This document shows positions 13,922 to 26,338 of a stretch of 37,283 nucleotides of DNA, in pieces; within the stretch, counting starts at the first letter, position 1, and the number at the start of each line of letters is the position of its first letter. Position numbers and translations under genes: made by a program. The notes beneath the pieces are model-generated. The model made no database searches. It saw only the letters and a program-made list of their open reading frames with translations, and had not been told where the DNA came from. The DNA is from Frankiaceae bacterium (GTDB lineage: Bacteria; Actinomycetota; Actinomycetes; JAFAQI01). The stretch is from NCBI GenBank assembly GCA_025929365.1, contig JAICMG010000009.1, positions 1 through 37,283 of the forward strand. The letters are read 5' to 3'.

Positions 13922-14572
13922 CTACTCGATCGACTGGCGGGCCACGTCGTGCGCGAGCACGGCAGCCTGGGTGCGACGCTCGAGACCGAGCTTCGACAGC
14001 ACGTTGGACACGTAGTTCTTCACGGTCTTCTCGGCGAGGAACAGCCGCTCGCCGATCTGCCGGTTGGTCAGGCCTTCGCCGATGAGCTCGAAGACCTTGC
14101 GCTCCTGCTCGGACAGCCCCGACAGGCGATCCTGCGTCTGGCCGTGCGCGCGCAGCCGCTCCATCACCCGCGCCGTGGCGGTGGGATCGAGCAGCGAGCC
14201 ACCCTTGGCGATGGTCCGGACCGCTCCGACGAGATCGGAGCCGCGAATCTGCTTGAGCACGAAGCCCTGAGCGCCCGCCATGATCGCGTCGAGCATCGCC
14301 TCGTCGTCCGCGAAGGAGGTGAGCATCAGACAGGCCAGGTCGGGCAGCGCCGACCGCAGCTCGCGGCACGCGGTGATCCCGCTGCCGTCAGGAAGCCGCA
14401 CGTCGAGGACGACGACCTCCGGCCGTAGCGCAGGCACCCGGCCGAGCACCTCCGCGACGGACGAGGCTTCCCCGACGACCTCGATGTCGCCTTCGCTCTC
14501 GAGCATGTCCTTGACGCCACGGCGGACGACCTCGTGGTCGTCGCACAAGAACACCCGGATCGGTGCGGTCAT
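13922..14572 (-). CDS. devR: NarL/LuxR-family response regulator, DevR/DosR type
   Basis: A 216-residue response regulator. The receiver domain (about 5-120) has the acidic pair Asp11/Asp12, the phospho-acceptor Asp57 in [10 protein letters not shown], Thr85 and Lys107. The C-terminal LuxR-type helix-turn-helix (about 148-212) contains [18 protein letters not shown] and [10 protein letters not shown], the recognition helix with Lys182, Lys185 and Asn186 as in mycobacterial DevR. Similarity to DevR/DosR runs the whole length ([21 protein letters not shown]). DevR binds a 20-bp palindrome to switch on hypoxia and nitric-oxide genes. Two starts are possible: GTG 14578, overlapping the upstream stop as GTGA, or ATG 14572; ATG is preferred because TACGGT lies 6 nt upstream. 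The upstream flavoprotein gene and divergent devS complete the set. Confidence 0.93.
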   Translation of the reverse strand: MTAPIRVFLCDDHEVVRRGVKDMLESEGDIEVVGEASSVAEVLGRVPALRPEVVVLDVRLPDGSGITACRELRSALPDLACLMLTSFADDEAMLDAIMAGAQGFVLKQIRGSDLVGAVRTIAKGGSLLDPTATARVMERLRAHGQTQDRLSGLSEQERKVFELIGEGLTNRQIGERLFLAEKTVKNYVSNVLSKLGLERRTQAAVLAHDVARQSIE

Positions 14573-14574
14573 GA

Positions 14575-14991
14575 TCACACCGTAGGGGGTGACAGTGCCC
14601 TTCCCGTCAAGCTGCCCGGCTCGATCCTGATCAGCACGTCACCGGCGGGGGCGCCGATGCGGTCGAGCTCGGCCGTGAGCTCGGCGAACTCGGTGCTCGT
14701 CCCGAGCACGTTGGCGGTGCCCACGAGCATGACGCTCCATCCCTCCCGGCGAGCCGCGTCGTGACTGTCGACCTCGAATGCCACCACGGTGTTGCGGCAG
14801 TGCCGGTCGAGCACACCGCCTGAACGGGTCCGGAAGGCGACCGCGTTGTCGTCAAGCACGAAATACACGGGCAGCACCGCTGGCAGCGCATCGACGCTGA
14901 GCGCGATCCGCCCGATGCGCTGCGACCGGAGGCCGACGAGGCACTCGCTGGTGGGGAGCACATCCCAGGGTGTGGTCTGTAGGAGGTTCAT
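14575..14991 (-). CDS. Pyridoxamine 5'-phosphate oxidase-like flavoprotein
   Basis: A 138-residue split-barrel protein of the PNPOx-like family. Typical features are [19 protein letters not shown] (15-33), the strands [10 protein letters not shown] (39-48) and VAFRTRSGG (51-59), and the C-terminal strand [13 protein letters not shown]. The fold binds FMN or F420 and often catalyses reduction or oxidation; homologues of this size occur in the DosR regulon of mycobacteria. The substrate is unknown. The ATG at 14991 starts the conserved part; the ribosome binding site (GGAAGG) is unusually close at 2 nt, so the start is not certain. A DevR box lies 58-77 bp upstream. devR begins at or 2 bp beyond this gene's stop, so the two probably share a transcript. 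Confidence 0.85.
   Translation of the reverse strand: MNLLQTTPWDVLPTSECLVGLRSQRIGRIALSVDALPAVLPVYFVLDDNAVAFRTRSGGVLDRHCRNTVVAFEVDSHDAARREGWSVMLVGTANVLGTSTEFAELTAELDRIGAPAGDVLIRIEPGSLTGRALSPPTV
14579..14584 (-). promoter_or_regulatory. Putative internal -10 box for devR
   Basis: On the minus strand TACGGT ends 6 nt before ATG 14572, inside the last codons of the flavoprotein gene. This would allow a leaderless devR transcript independent of the DevR-box promoter. Confidence 0.4.
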
Positions 14992-15048
14992 CGCCTTCCA
15001 GGCTGTGCGCTGCCGTTCGCGCCCAACAGGTACGGAGTGCCCCGATGG

Positions 15049-15068
15049 GTCGGGACCAAAGTCCGCAA
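15049..15068. promoter_or_regulatory. DevR/DosR box between the flavoprotein and devS genes
   Basis: The 20-mer has the core CGGGACCAAAGTCC and matches the DosR consensus TTSGGGACTWWAGTCCCSAA at 17 of 20 positions (mismatches at 1, 9 and 17). It lies in the divergent region, 58 bp from the flavoprotein ATG and 53 bp from the devS GTG. The DevR encoded 0.5 kb away is the obvious ligand, implying autoregulation. Confidence 0.75.
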
Positions 15069-15107
15069 TGCGGTCGGACGCGCCCTGTGCATCGCCGCTG
15101 CCCTCGC

Positions 15108-15113
15108 TAGGGT
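15108..15113 (+). promoter_or_regulatory. Putative -10 box of devS
   Basis: TAGGGT ends 7 nt before GTG 15121, with no ribosome binding site between. It supports a leaderless devS transcript and the choice of the shorter start, which leaves the DevR box upstream of the gene. Confidence 0.5.
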
Positions 15114-15120
15114 CGCGTCT

Positions 15121-16737
15121 GTGGCCGAGGAGACGGCGGGGTTCCACGTGGAGGCGCCGCAGCGCGGCCGGGTCGGCTACCTGCTCCGCCGGGCGACCGA
15201 CGCTCTGGTCGAGCGCGGGAGCGAGCACGTCGGCACGAACGCCCGCCTGCGCGGGTTGCTCGATGCCGTGCTGGCGATCTCGGAGGACCTCAGCCTCTCG
15301 GCGATGATCGAGCGACTGGTCACGGCAGCGTGCGAGCTCGTGGGCGCAGACGCCGCGGCGCTCGACGTCCTGGCGCCCGACACTGGCGCGCTGTCCGAGG
15401 TGGTGGCGGCCGGCATGAGCCTGGAGCGAGTTGCCGAGATCCGCACCGACCCGTCCCGTTTCGGCGTACTCGCGGTGACCGTCCGCACCCGCAACGAGGA
15501 GTTCGGCCACCTCTACATGGCGGACAAGCGTGGCGGCGGATCGTTCACCGAAGAGGACGAGCTGCTGGTCGTCGCCCTGGCGTCAGCGGCAGGCGTGGCG
15601 ATTCAGAACGCCAAGCTCTTCGAAGCGCAGGGACGGCGCTCGATGTGGCTGGTCGCGTCGAGCGAGGTCCGCGGCGCAGTACTGCGCGGCGCCACGGAGG
15701 ACGAGCTCATAGCTCTCGTCGTGAGCGAGGCCCGGCAAGCCTCCCGTGCCGTCTTTACCGCGCTGATCCTGCCCGGTCCGTCCGATGACCTCGTCGTCGC
15801 GGCGTCGACCGAGCCGGCGCTGGTCGGGAGCACGCTGCCATCGAGGACCTCCATCGCGGGCCGGGTCGCGGCGGATCGACAAGCCGAGGTGCTCGAGGAC
15901 ATCGACAGCGGGTACCCGGTGCCCGACCTTCCCGAGGACATCCGCGCCAGGACCGGTCACTGCCTCATCGCCCCGCTCGGGATCGACGACGAGCACGCCG
16001 AGCTGGGTGTGCTGGTGGTCGCCTACCCGCGTGACGCCGCGGCACTGGCTGCATTCGACCTCGACTATGTCGTCGGCTTCGCCGGTCAGGTCGGCGTCGC
16101 GCTTCAGCTCGCGGCCAGTCAGCTCGACCGCGAGCGCATCGCCATCCTCGAGGAGCGCGAGCGGATCGCGCGGGATCTCCACGACCTCGTGATCCAGCGG
16201 TTGTTCGCGGCCGGGATGACGCTGCAGAGCACCAGTCCGATGATCGACAGCGAGACCGCTCGATCGAGGCTCGCCGCGGTGGCCGACGATCTCGACGGCA
16301 CGATCCGCGAGTTGCGCCAAGCCATCTATCAGCTGCAGGCGCCGGTGCTCGCTGATGACTTTCGCCGCGACGTACAGCACGTCGTCGACCGGGCGGTCAC
16401 CGGAAGCGAGATCAAGGTCCGCACCCGCTACGTCGGTCCGGCCGGCACCCAGATCTCGGACCGGATCCGGCCGCACGTCCTCGCGGTGGTGGGCGAGGGC
16501 TTGTCGAACGCGCTACGTCACGCCGGTGCGGCAACGATCGACGTGGCCGTCGCGATCGAGGACGGCAGGGTGTCTGTGGTCGTGGACGACGACGGCCGCG
16601 GGATCGATCCTGCGGTCACGCGGCGAAGTGGCCTGGCCAACCTCGCGACCCGGGCAAGTGCCCTGGGCGGTGAGCTCACCATCGCCCTCGGGGCGCGAGG
16701 GGTCGGCACCAGGATCGCCTGGTCGGTGCCGGACTAG
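15121..16737 (+). CDS. devS: DevS-like sensor histidine kinase with two GAF domains
   Basis: A 538-residue cytoplasmic histidine kinase, the likely partner of the adjacent DevR. GAF-A spans about 44-172, GAF-B about 192-333, a HisKA_3 dimerisation domain has ERERIARDLHD with phospho-acceptor His354, and the ATPase domain has EGLSNALRHAG (459-469) and DDDGRGID (489-496). GAF-A is about 40 residues shorter than in mycobacterial DevS/DosT: after EIRTDPSRFGV it goes directly to the strand before FGHLYMADK, skipping the segment that in those kinases carries the proximal heme histidine. Redox or gas sensing by heme is therefore doubtful. GTG 15121 is chosen because TAGGGT lies 7 nt upstream; a longer frame from GTG 15037 would include the DevR box. 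The gene is divergent from the flavoprotein-devR pair. Confidence 0.92.
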   Translation: MAEETAGFHVEAPQRGRVGYLLRRATDALVERGSEHVGTNARLRGLLDAVLAISEDLSLSAMIERLVTAACELVGADAAALDVLAPDTGALSEVVAAGMSLERVAEIRTDPSRFGVLAVTVRTRNEEFGHLYMADKRGGGSFTEEDELLVVALASAAGVAIQNAKLFEAQGRRSMWLVASSEVRGAVLRGATEDELIALVVSEARQASRAVFTALILPGPSDDLVVAASTEPALVGSTLPSRTSIAGRVAADRQAEVLEDIDSGYPVPDLPEDIRARTGHCLIAPLGIDDEHAELGVLVVAYPRDAAALAAFDLDYVVGFAGQVGVALQLAASQLDRERIAILEERERIARDLHDLVIQRLFAAGMTLQSTSPMIDSETARSRLAAVADDLDGTIRELRQAIYQLQAPVLADDFRRDVQHVVDRAVTGSEIKVRTRYVGPAGTQISDRIRPHVLAVVGEGLSNALRHAGAATIDVAVAIEDGRVSVVVDDDGRGIDPAVTRRSGLANLATRASALGGELTIALGARGVGTRIAWSVPD

Positions 16738-16749
16738 GAGGACCGGCGG

Positions 16750-17517
16750 TCACCGGCCGTCGATGCGAATGTCTCCGTCAGAGGTTCGTACCGAGACGCT
16801 GCGCTGAGCATCCGACCGATCGGTGATCCCGCGCACGTGAGTCGTGCCGTCGTCGGTGTGCGTATCGACGGCGTATGTCCCCGCCGGCAGCGTGAGGGAG
16901 ACATCGCCGTCCGAGCTACGGGCGACGACCGCGCGCGGCATCGCGGCAAGATCCGCACGGATGTCGCCGGAGTCACTGCGAAGATTCACGGTGGGCGCGC
17001 GCACCGCGTTGAGCCGAAGCTCACCGTCGCTGGAGCTGGCCCGAATGCTCGAGGCCGTAACGCGGTCGACCACGATGTCGCCGACATCGCTGCGCAGCGA
17101 CTCGTTCCCGCGCAGGTCGCGAACCCGGATGTCGCCGACACTGTCCATCGCGTCGACCGCTACGTCCCGCGGGAGGGTCATGACCAGATCGGCCGCGCAG
17201 TCGTTCAGCCCGACATCCACCGGGCCCGCCGTCCGAGGGCATCGCGCGATGACGGAGAGCACGCCGTTGCGGAGCGAGTGACGCACCGTGGGCGCATTGA
17301 ACGTGTACTGCTCGGTCGCCACGATCCGCGTCACCGAGCCCGGGATCACGACGATGTCGCCGACATCGTTGCTCACCGACAAGCTGGTGACCGCGCCGGC
17401 CACAGTTGCCTCAACCGTCCGGTGATGGGCGGGGCCCACGGTCAGCCCGCTCGCCGCGGACACCGACCCGAGCACAGTAGCCGCGGCGCCCAACAGGACG
17501 ACGACGTGAATCTTCAT
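16750..17517 (-). CDS. Secreted DUF4097 beta-repeat (adhesin-like) protein
   Basis: A 255-residue exported protein. Residues 1-22 form a signal peptide (MKIHVVVLLG, then GSVSAASG). The mature part is a ladder of short beta strands with recurring (S/T)xxGDI(R/V)V turns, for example SNDVGDIVV, MDSVGDIRV, RSDVGDIVV, SSDGELRL, SDSGDIRA, SSDGDVSL and ending TSDGDIRI. This is the pattern of DUF4097 right-handed parallel beta proteins, often called adhesin-like and of unknown function. Two cysteines in RCPRTA and NDCAADL may form a disulfide. ATG 17517 has no ribosome binding site, but TATGGT lies 6 nt upstream in a promoter shared with the divergent SRPBCC gene. The stop is 12 bp from the convergent devS stop. 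Confidence 0.87.
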   Translation of the reverse strand: MKIHVVVLLGAAATVLGSVSAASGLTVGPAHHRTVEATVAGAVTSLSVSNDVGDIVVIPGSVTRIVATEQYTFNAPTVRHSLRNGVLSVIARCPRTAGPVDVGLNDCAADLVMTLPRDVAVDAMDSVGDIRVRDLRGNESLRSDVGDIVVDRVTASSIRASSSDGELRLNAVRAPTVNLRSDSGDIRADLAAMPRAVVARSSDGDVSLTLPAGTYAVDTHTDDGTTHVRGITDRSDAQRSVSVRTSDGDIRIDGR

Positions 17518-17523
17518 CAGACC

Positions 17524-17531
17524 ACCATAAT
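17524..17531. promoter_or_regulatory. Overlapping divergent -10 boxes (bidirectional promoter)
   Basis: ACCATAAT contains CATAAT on the plus strand (17526-17531), 6 nt before ATG 17538, and TATGGT on the minus strand (17524-17529), 6 nt before ATG 17517. Both spacings predict leaderless transcripts, and the two start codons are separated by only 20 bp. One nearly symmetrical -10 element would thus serve both genes. Confidence 0.6.
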
Positions 17532-17537
17532 CGGGGC

Positions 17538-17966
17538 ATGCTCGAGGCTCGCGGACAAATCGAGATCGGTCGGACACCTCAGGAGATCTTCGACTACCTC
17601 GCCGACGTGCGAAACGAACCCCAGTGGCTGCCCGGCGCATCTGACATCGTCCTGACCTCCGACGGAGACGTCGGGCCCGGCAGCACATTTCGCGGCACCT
17701 ACGCACGCGCGGGGTCCGTCTCGTGCACGCTGGTTCGCTACGAACCGCCGCAGCATTTGACCATTCACGGCGAGGGTCGTGGCATGAGCTTCGACGACGA
17801 GGTCACCCTCACCCCCACCACCTCGGGCACCCGGCTCGACGCGGTCATGCGCACCGAGCCGAAGGGTCTGTTCAAGCTCTTCGCACCGATGATGGGGCGC
17901 ATCATCAGCAAGCAGTTCCAGACCAACTGGGAGGCACTGAAGAAGGAGATGGAAGCGTCGATTTAG
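17538..17966 (+). CDS. SRPBCC-family (polyketide cyclase/START-like) protein
   Basis: A 142-residue helix-grip protein. Family features are the opening strand RGQIEIGRTPQEIFDYLADV, then NEPQWLPG (26-33) leading into the long strands, SFDDEVTLTPTTSGTRL, and the C-terminal helix ISKQFQTNWEALKKEM. These proteins bind small hydrophobic ligands such as lipids or polyketides; most, like this one, have no assigned ligand. The ATG at 17538 has no Shine-Dalgarno sequence; CATAAT ends 6 nt upstream, predicting a leaderless transcript from a promoter shared with the divergent DUF4097 gene. A conserved hypothetical gene follows after 49 bp on the same strand. Confidence 0.9.
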   Translation: MLEARGQIEIGRTPQEIFDYLADVRNEPQWLPGASDIVLTSDGDVGPGSTFRGTYARAGSVSCTLVRYEPPQHLTIHGEGRGMSFDDEVTLTPTTSGTRLDAVMRTEPKGLFKLFAPMMGRIISKQFQTNWEALKKEMEASI

Positions 17967-18015
17967 TGCGGATTGACTATTTCGGTATGCGGGCTTCCGG
18001 TCGAGAGTGATCGGT

Positions 18016-18468
18016 ATGGACACCGAGGCGCGCACCAGCAGCACCGACGCGATGGAGCTGCTGGAGACGATGGTCTCCGAGGCCATGGGCGAAGAGGGTT
18101 CCGTCACCGAGGTGATCCGCCCGTCAGCGATCATTCCCGAGGATGCCGCGCGAAGCGTCCTGGTGGAGATGTCCGTGCGCGACGTCCGCAACGGCGGGGT
18201 CTGGCTGGCCGATCCCAGCATCTGGCGTCGCTACGACGGGCCGAACGAGGACAAGCTCATCGGGACGATTCAGGTCGCGTACGGCACTCCGACGCGATAC
18301 GAGATCACGGTCTTCCGCGCCACGGTGACCAGGCTGGGCACCGAGCGCGGATGGACGGTGACGTCCCTCTGCGACGAAGCCCTCCAATTCGGCGGCCTCT
18401 CGCTCGCCAACTGCCCGCGCGCCTCCCTCGCCGCACCGCCGAAGCCGTTCCGCTTCAGCCAGCGCTGA
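18016..18468 (+). CDS. Conserved hypothetical protein
   Basis: A 150-residue soluble protein without a motif of known function. The N-terminal third is acidic and helical (AMELLETMVSEAMGEEG). Then comes a mixed part with VLVEMSVRDVRNGGVWLADPS, LIGTIQVAYGTPTRYEITVFRATVT and GWTVTSLCDEAL, and a C-terminal segment LANCPRASLAAPPKPF. The arrangement resembles a small family of uncharacterised actinobacterial proteins I recall by pattern, but I cannot name a domain. ATG 18016 is chosen over GTG 18007 because GAGAG lies 8 nt upstream of it, a weak ribosome binding site. It follows the SRPBCC gene after 49 bp and converges with the AAA+ ATPase; a 9-bp inverted repeat lies between the two stops. Confidence 0.7.
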   Translation: MDTEARTSSTDAMELLETMVSEAMGEEGSVTEVIRPSAIIPEDAARSVLVEMSVRDVRNGGVWLADPSIWRRYDGPNEDKLIGTIQVAYGTPTRYEITVFRATVTRLGTERGWTVTSLCDEALQFGGLSLANCPRASLAAPPKPFRFSQR

Positions 18469-18478
18469 CCAACCCCGG

Positions 18479-18524
18479 TTTGTGAACTGCTGGCCGGAGC
18501 CTGGACCGGATAGCGGTTCACAAA
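18479..18524. terminator. Inverted repeat between convergent genes, possible bidirectional terminator
   Basis: TTTGTGAAC (18479-18487) and GTTCACAAA (18516-18524) form a perfect 9-bp stem around a 28-nt loop that includes CCGG twice, able to pair within the loop. It separates the hypothetical gene and the AAA+ ATPase and overlaps the ATPase stop codon (18518-18520). The A/T ends of the stem give a T-rich exit on both strands, though there is no long U tract. Confidence 0.5.
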
Positions 18525-20830
18525 TCAGTCCGTGAGGCGCCCGCTTCACGCTGGGCGGCGAAGTCCTTCAGCTGCTCGACCTGAGCGGCATCGAGCGACG
18601 GGTGAACCGCGGCGAGCGCGGCGTCGAAGTCCGCGGCCGTCACGCACGGCGCGTCCATCGAGCGTCGCATGGCGGCGAGCGCCGCCTGTCGCACGACAGC
18701 CGCGCAGTCGGCACCGGAGTACCCCTCGGTGCGCTTGGCCAGGGCGTCGAGGTCCACACCCTGATCGAGCGGCGTGTGCGCCGACGAGGAGTGGAAGATC
18801 TCGGCGCGTGCCGCCTCGTCGGGCGGCGGGACGAACAGCAGGCGCTCGAGGCGACCGGGGCGCAGTAGCGCCGGATCGACCATGTCGGGCCGGTTCGTCG
18901 CGCCGATCACCACCACGCCCTTGAGGACATCGATCCCGTCCATCTCGGTCAGCAGCGCCGCGACCACGCGGTCACCGACCTGGTCCTCCCCGCCGCCGCG
19001 AACCGGCGCCAGCGCGTCGATCTCGTCGAGGAAGACCAGGCTCGGCGCGGCGCCTCGCGCCTTCGCGAACAGCTGCCTGACCCCGGCCTCGCTCTCCCCC
19101 ACCCACTTGCTCATCAGCTCGGCGCCCTTGACCGACAGGATGTTCGCCCGCCCGTCGTGCGCCAGCGCCTTGACGATGAAGGTCTTGCCGCAGCCCGGCG
19201 GGCCGTAGAGCAGGACGCCTCGGGTCGGCGCGACTCCCATCCGGGCGAAGGTGTCCGGATAGACGATCGGCCAGATCACCGCTTCGGTGAGCACCTGCTT
19301 GACGTCGGCGAGGCCACCGACATCCGCCAGCCCCACCTGCCCGGCGTCGAGCGCCTGGCCGTCCATGCTCGACGGATGCACCGTGGCAAGGGCAGCCGAG
19401 AAGTCCGCGGCGGTGACCTTGGGGTCGCCGGTTGGGGCGTGCTTCTCCCGAGCCGCGGCCTGCAGCGCCGCGGCGTTCACCAGCGACAGCAGGTCAGCCC
19501 GCACGAAGCCGGGCGTGCGGGCGGCGAGGTCGTCGAAGCCGACGTCCGGGGCAACGGCGAGTGACCGGCACAGCCCGTTCAGAATCGCGCGGCGAGCGGC
19601 CTGGTCCGGAAGCCCCAGTTCGATGTGGTGCGACAGCATGCCTGGTGCCACGAGGTCGGCGCTGACGCTGTCCGGTACGGCGGTCAGGGCGACTACCGCG
19701 CGGCCCACGGCGATCAGATCGCGCACCGCCGCCACCACTGTCGCACCGAGCGGACCGTTGCCGTCGGCGGGCGCAACCGCCTCGACGTCGTCGAGCACGA
19801 GGACCTCACGCGCGCCCTGGTCGGAGAGGCCACCTTGGCGAAGGCCGGCGATCTGGGCGGCAGCGCTGTCGGGCGTGAGAGAGGCCAGCTGCGGACACCA
19901 CACCATTCGCACGGTGAGCTGTAAGGCGCCGGCGATGCCGCGGACAAGAGTGCTCTTGCCCGCGCCGGCCGGGCCGGAGAGCAACACCCCGAGTGACGGC
20001 GTCGAACCGAGCTTCTTGAGCAGGTCCGGGTTGTTCAGGCCGACATCGAGCAGCTCCCGCAGGTCTTTCGCCTGCTGCTCGGCGCCCGGCAGGTCCGGGA
20101 TCGCCGTGGTCGGCGCGACCGGCGCGGCCGGCGCGGCGCTGGGGAGCGGCGTACCCGTAGGGGGTGGCATCCCGGCCGGGACCGGGGACCCCGTCGCCGG
20201 AAACACGGTCGTCACCGGCGCGGGCGTCCCGGCCACGGGCTGGCTCGCATCCGCCCACGCCAGCTCGGTGGTCATCGTCACGACTGCCGGCACGGCGGGT
20301 GAGGCCACCACCGTCAGCACCATCCCCTGCCAGGCGTGACCGAACAGCGCCTGCATCTGCTGGCGCCCCTGGTCGAGCAGATCCGTGGTGGCGCCCTCGG
20401 GCAGCGCGACGTCTTGCTGCAGCAACGACACGCTGTCACCGGTCGAGACCACCTTGCCCAGTAGCGCAAGCCGTGCGGTCTGCGGCGCGAGCAGCGACAT
20501 CACCTGGGCCGGGCCCGACAGCACGACTCGGTCGGCGGCGAGCGACGGCACGACCTCGACGGTGATCGCCGTCCCATCCGTCACACCAAGGTTCCCGAGG
20601 ATCAGCTCGTCGACCAGGATGCATCCGGGGTCCTGCCCGGCGTCGCTCTGTGCAACGAGGGCAGCCGTGACCTTCGCACCGCTCAGCTTCACCACTGAGT
20701 ACGGGCGCGCACCGAGCGCCTGAAGCACTGACGGCGCGATGCGGACCAGCCCGCGACCCGCGTCCAGCTCGCTGTGGCTCGGCACCGCCCGCAGCTGAAG
20801 CGACGCCGCCGCGCCGGCCCCCGCGGTCAT
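18518..20830 (-). CDS. AAA+ ATPase with two ATPase rings, CDC48/VCP type (Rv0435c-like)
   Basis: A 770-residue type II AAA+ protein. The N-terminal domain (about 1-190) has the CDC48-type double-psi barrel layout (GLVRIAPSVLQALGARPYSVVKL). A Pro/Ala-rich linker follows (about 195-247). D1 has Walker A GPAGAGKST (286-294) but a degenerate Walker B, LVLDD (344-348), with Asp in place of Glu, and no arginine-finger PGR motif. D2 is complete: GPPGCGKT (543-550), LVFLDEID (598-605), GATNRPDMVDPALLRPGRLER (643-663). Such proteins unfold or segregate protein complexes, and the mycobacterial relative is linked to membrane or stress functions only loosely. ATG 20830 lacks a ribosome binding site; TAAGGT lies 6 nt upstream. 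The gene is divergent from the glucan operon. Confidence 0.92.
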   Translation of the reverse strand: MTAGAGAAASLQLRAVPSHSELDAGRGLVRIAPSVLQALGARPYSVVKLSGAKVTAALVAQSDAGQDPGCILVDELILGNLGVTDGTAITVEVVPSLAADRVVLSGPAQVMSLLAPQTARLALLGKVVSTGDSVSLLQQDVALPEGATTDLLDQGRQQMQALFGHAWQGMVLTVVASPAVPAVVTMTTELAWADASQPVAGTPAPVTTVFPATGSPVPAGMPPPTGTPLPSAAPAAPVAPTTAIPDLPGAEQQAKDLRELLDVGLNNPDLLKKLGSTPSLGVLLSGPAGAGKSTLVRGIAGALQLTVRMVWCPQLASLTPDSAAAQIAGLRQGGLSDQGAREVLVLDDVEAVAPADGNGPLGATVVAAVRDLIAVGRAVVALTAVPDSVSADLVAPGMLSHHIELGLPDQAARRAILNGLCRSLAVAPDVGFDDLAARTPGFVRADLLSLVNAAALQAAAREKHAPTGDPKVTAADFSAALATVHPSSMDGQALDAGQVGLADVGGLADVKQVLTEAVIWPIVYPDTFARMGVAPTRGVLLYGPPGCGKTFIVKALAHDGRANILSVKGAELMSKWVGESEAGVRQLFAKARGAAPSLVFLDEIDALAPVRGGGEDQVGDRVVAALLTEMDGIDVLKGVVVIGATNRPDMVDPALLRPGRLERLLFVPPPDEAARAEIFHSSSAHTPLDQGVDLDALAKRTEGYSGADCAAVVRQAALAAMRRSMDAPCVTAADFDAALAAVHPSLDAAQVEQLKDFAAQREAGASRTDL

Positions 20831-20836
20831 AGCCGA

Positions 20837-20842
20837 ACCTTA
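20837..20842 (-). promoter_or_regulatory. Putative -10 box of the AAA+ ATPase gene
   Basis: On the minus strand TAAGGT ends 6 nt before ATG 20830, with no ribosome binding site between, predicting a leaderless transcript. Confidence 0.5.
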
Positions 20843-20863
20843 GATCGTCGCGGGCCCCGGACG

Positions 20864-20908
20864 TCGGAAGGCCCCGGTGTGGCCAGGTACCACAGCGGGG
20901 CCTTCCGA
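20864..20908. repeat. Long hairpin in the divergent glgE/AAA+ region
   Basis: TCGGAAGGCCCCG (20864-20876) pairs perfectly with CGGGGCCTTCCGA (20896-20908), 13 bp. After one mismatch TGTGG (20878-20882) pairs with CCACA (20890-20894), leaving a 7-nt loop. It looks like a strong actinobacterial terminator stem without a U tract, yet both flanking genes start rather than end here. Confidence 0.85.
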
Positions 20909-21023
20909 TCTCTGGAGCCCCGCGCGTTTCAGCCAGTCGCTACGAAGCCCCACTGATGAATAACCCGCGGCGCGGCCTCCCAAACGCGTTCGTGTCGGCG
21001 GAAGCGGGGTACGTCGCCACCCA

Positions 21024-26334
<5,311 letters not shown>

Positions 26335-26338
<4 letters not shown>

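Larger units (their letters stand above)
20831..21023. other. Divergent intergenic region between the AAA+ gene and glgE
   Basis: These 193 bp hold no gene. They contain the minus-strand -10 TAAGGT (20837-20842) of the ATPase gene, a long hairpin (20864-20908), and the palindrome AACGCGTT (20983-20990) 33 bp before the glgE start, which would suit a LacI-type repressor. TACGTC (21010-21015) ends 8 nt before GTG 21024 and is the only weak -10 candidate close to glgE. No Shine-Dalgarno sequence precedes that start. The promoter of the 15-kb operon must lie here, but I cannot fix it. Confidence 0.5.

Noticed and set aside
15037-15120. Longer devS start at GTG 15037
   Set aside because: It would place the DevR box inside the coding region, and the added residues have no family similarity; the TAGGGT box favours GTG 15121.
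20864-21000. tRNA or small RNA gene around the long hairpin
   Set aside because: No cloverleaf, T-loop GTTC context or CCA end could be found; a small RNA cannot be excluded but has no direct support.
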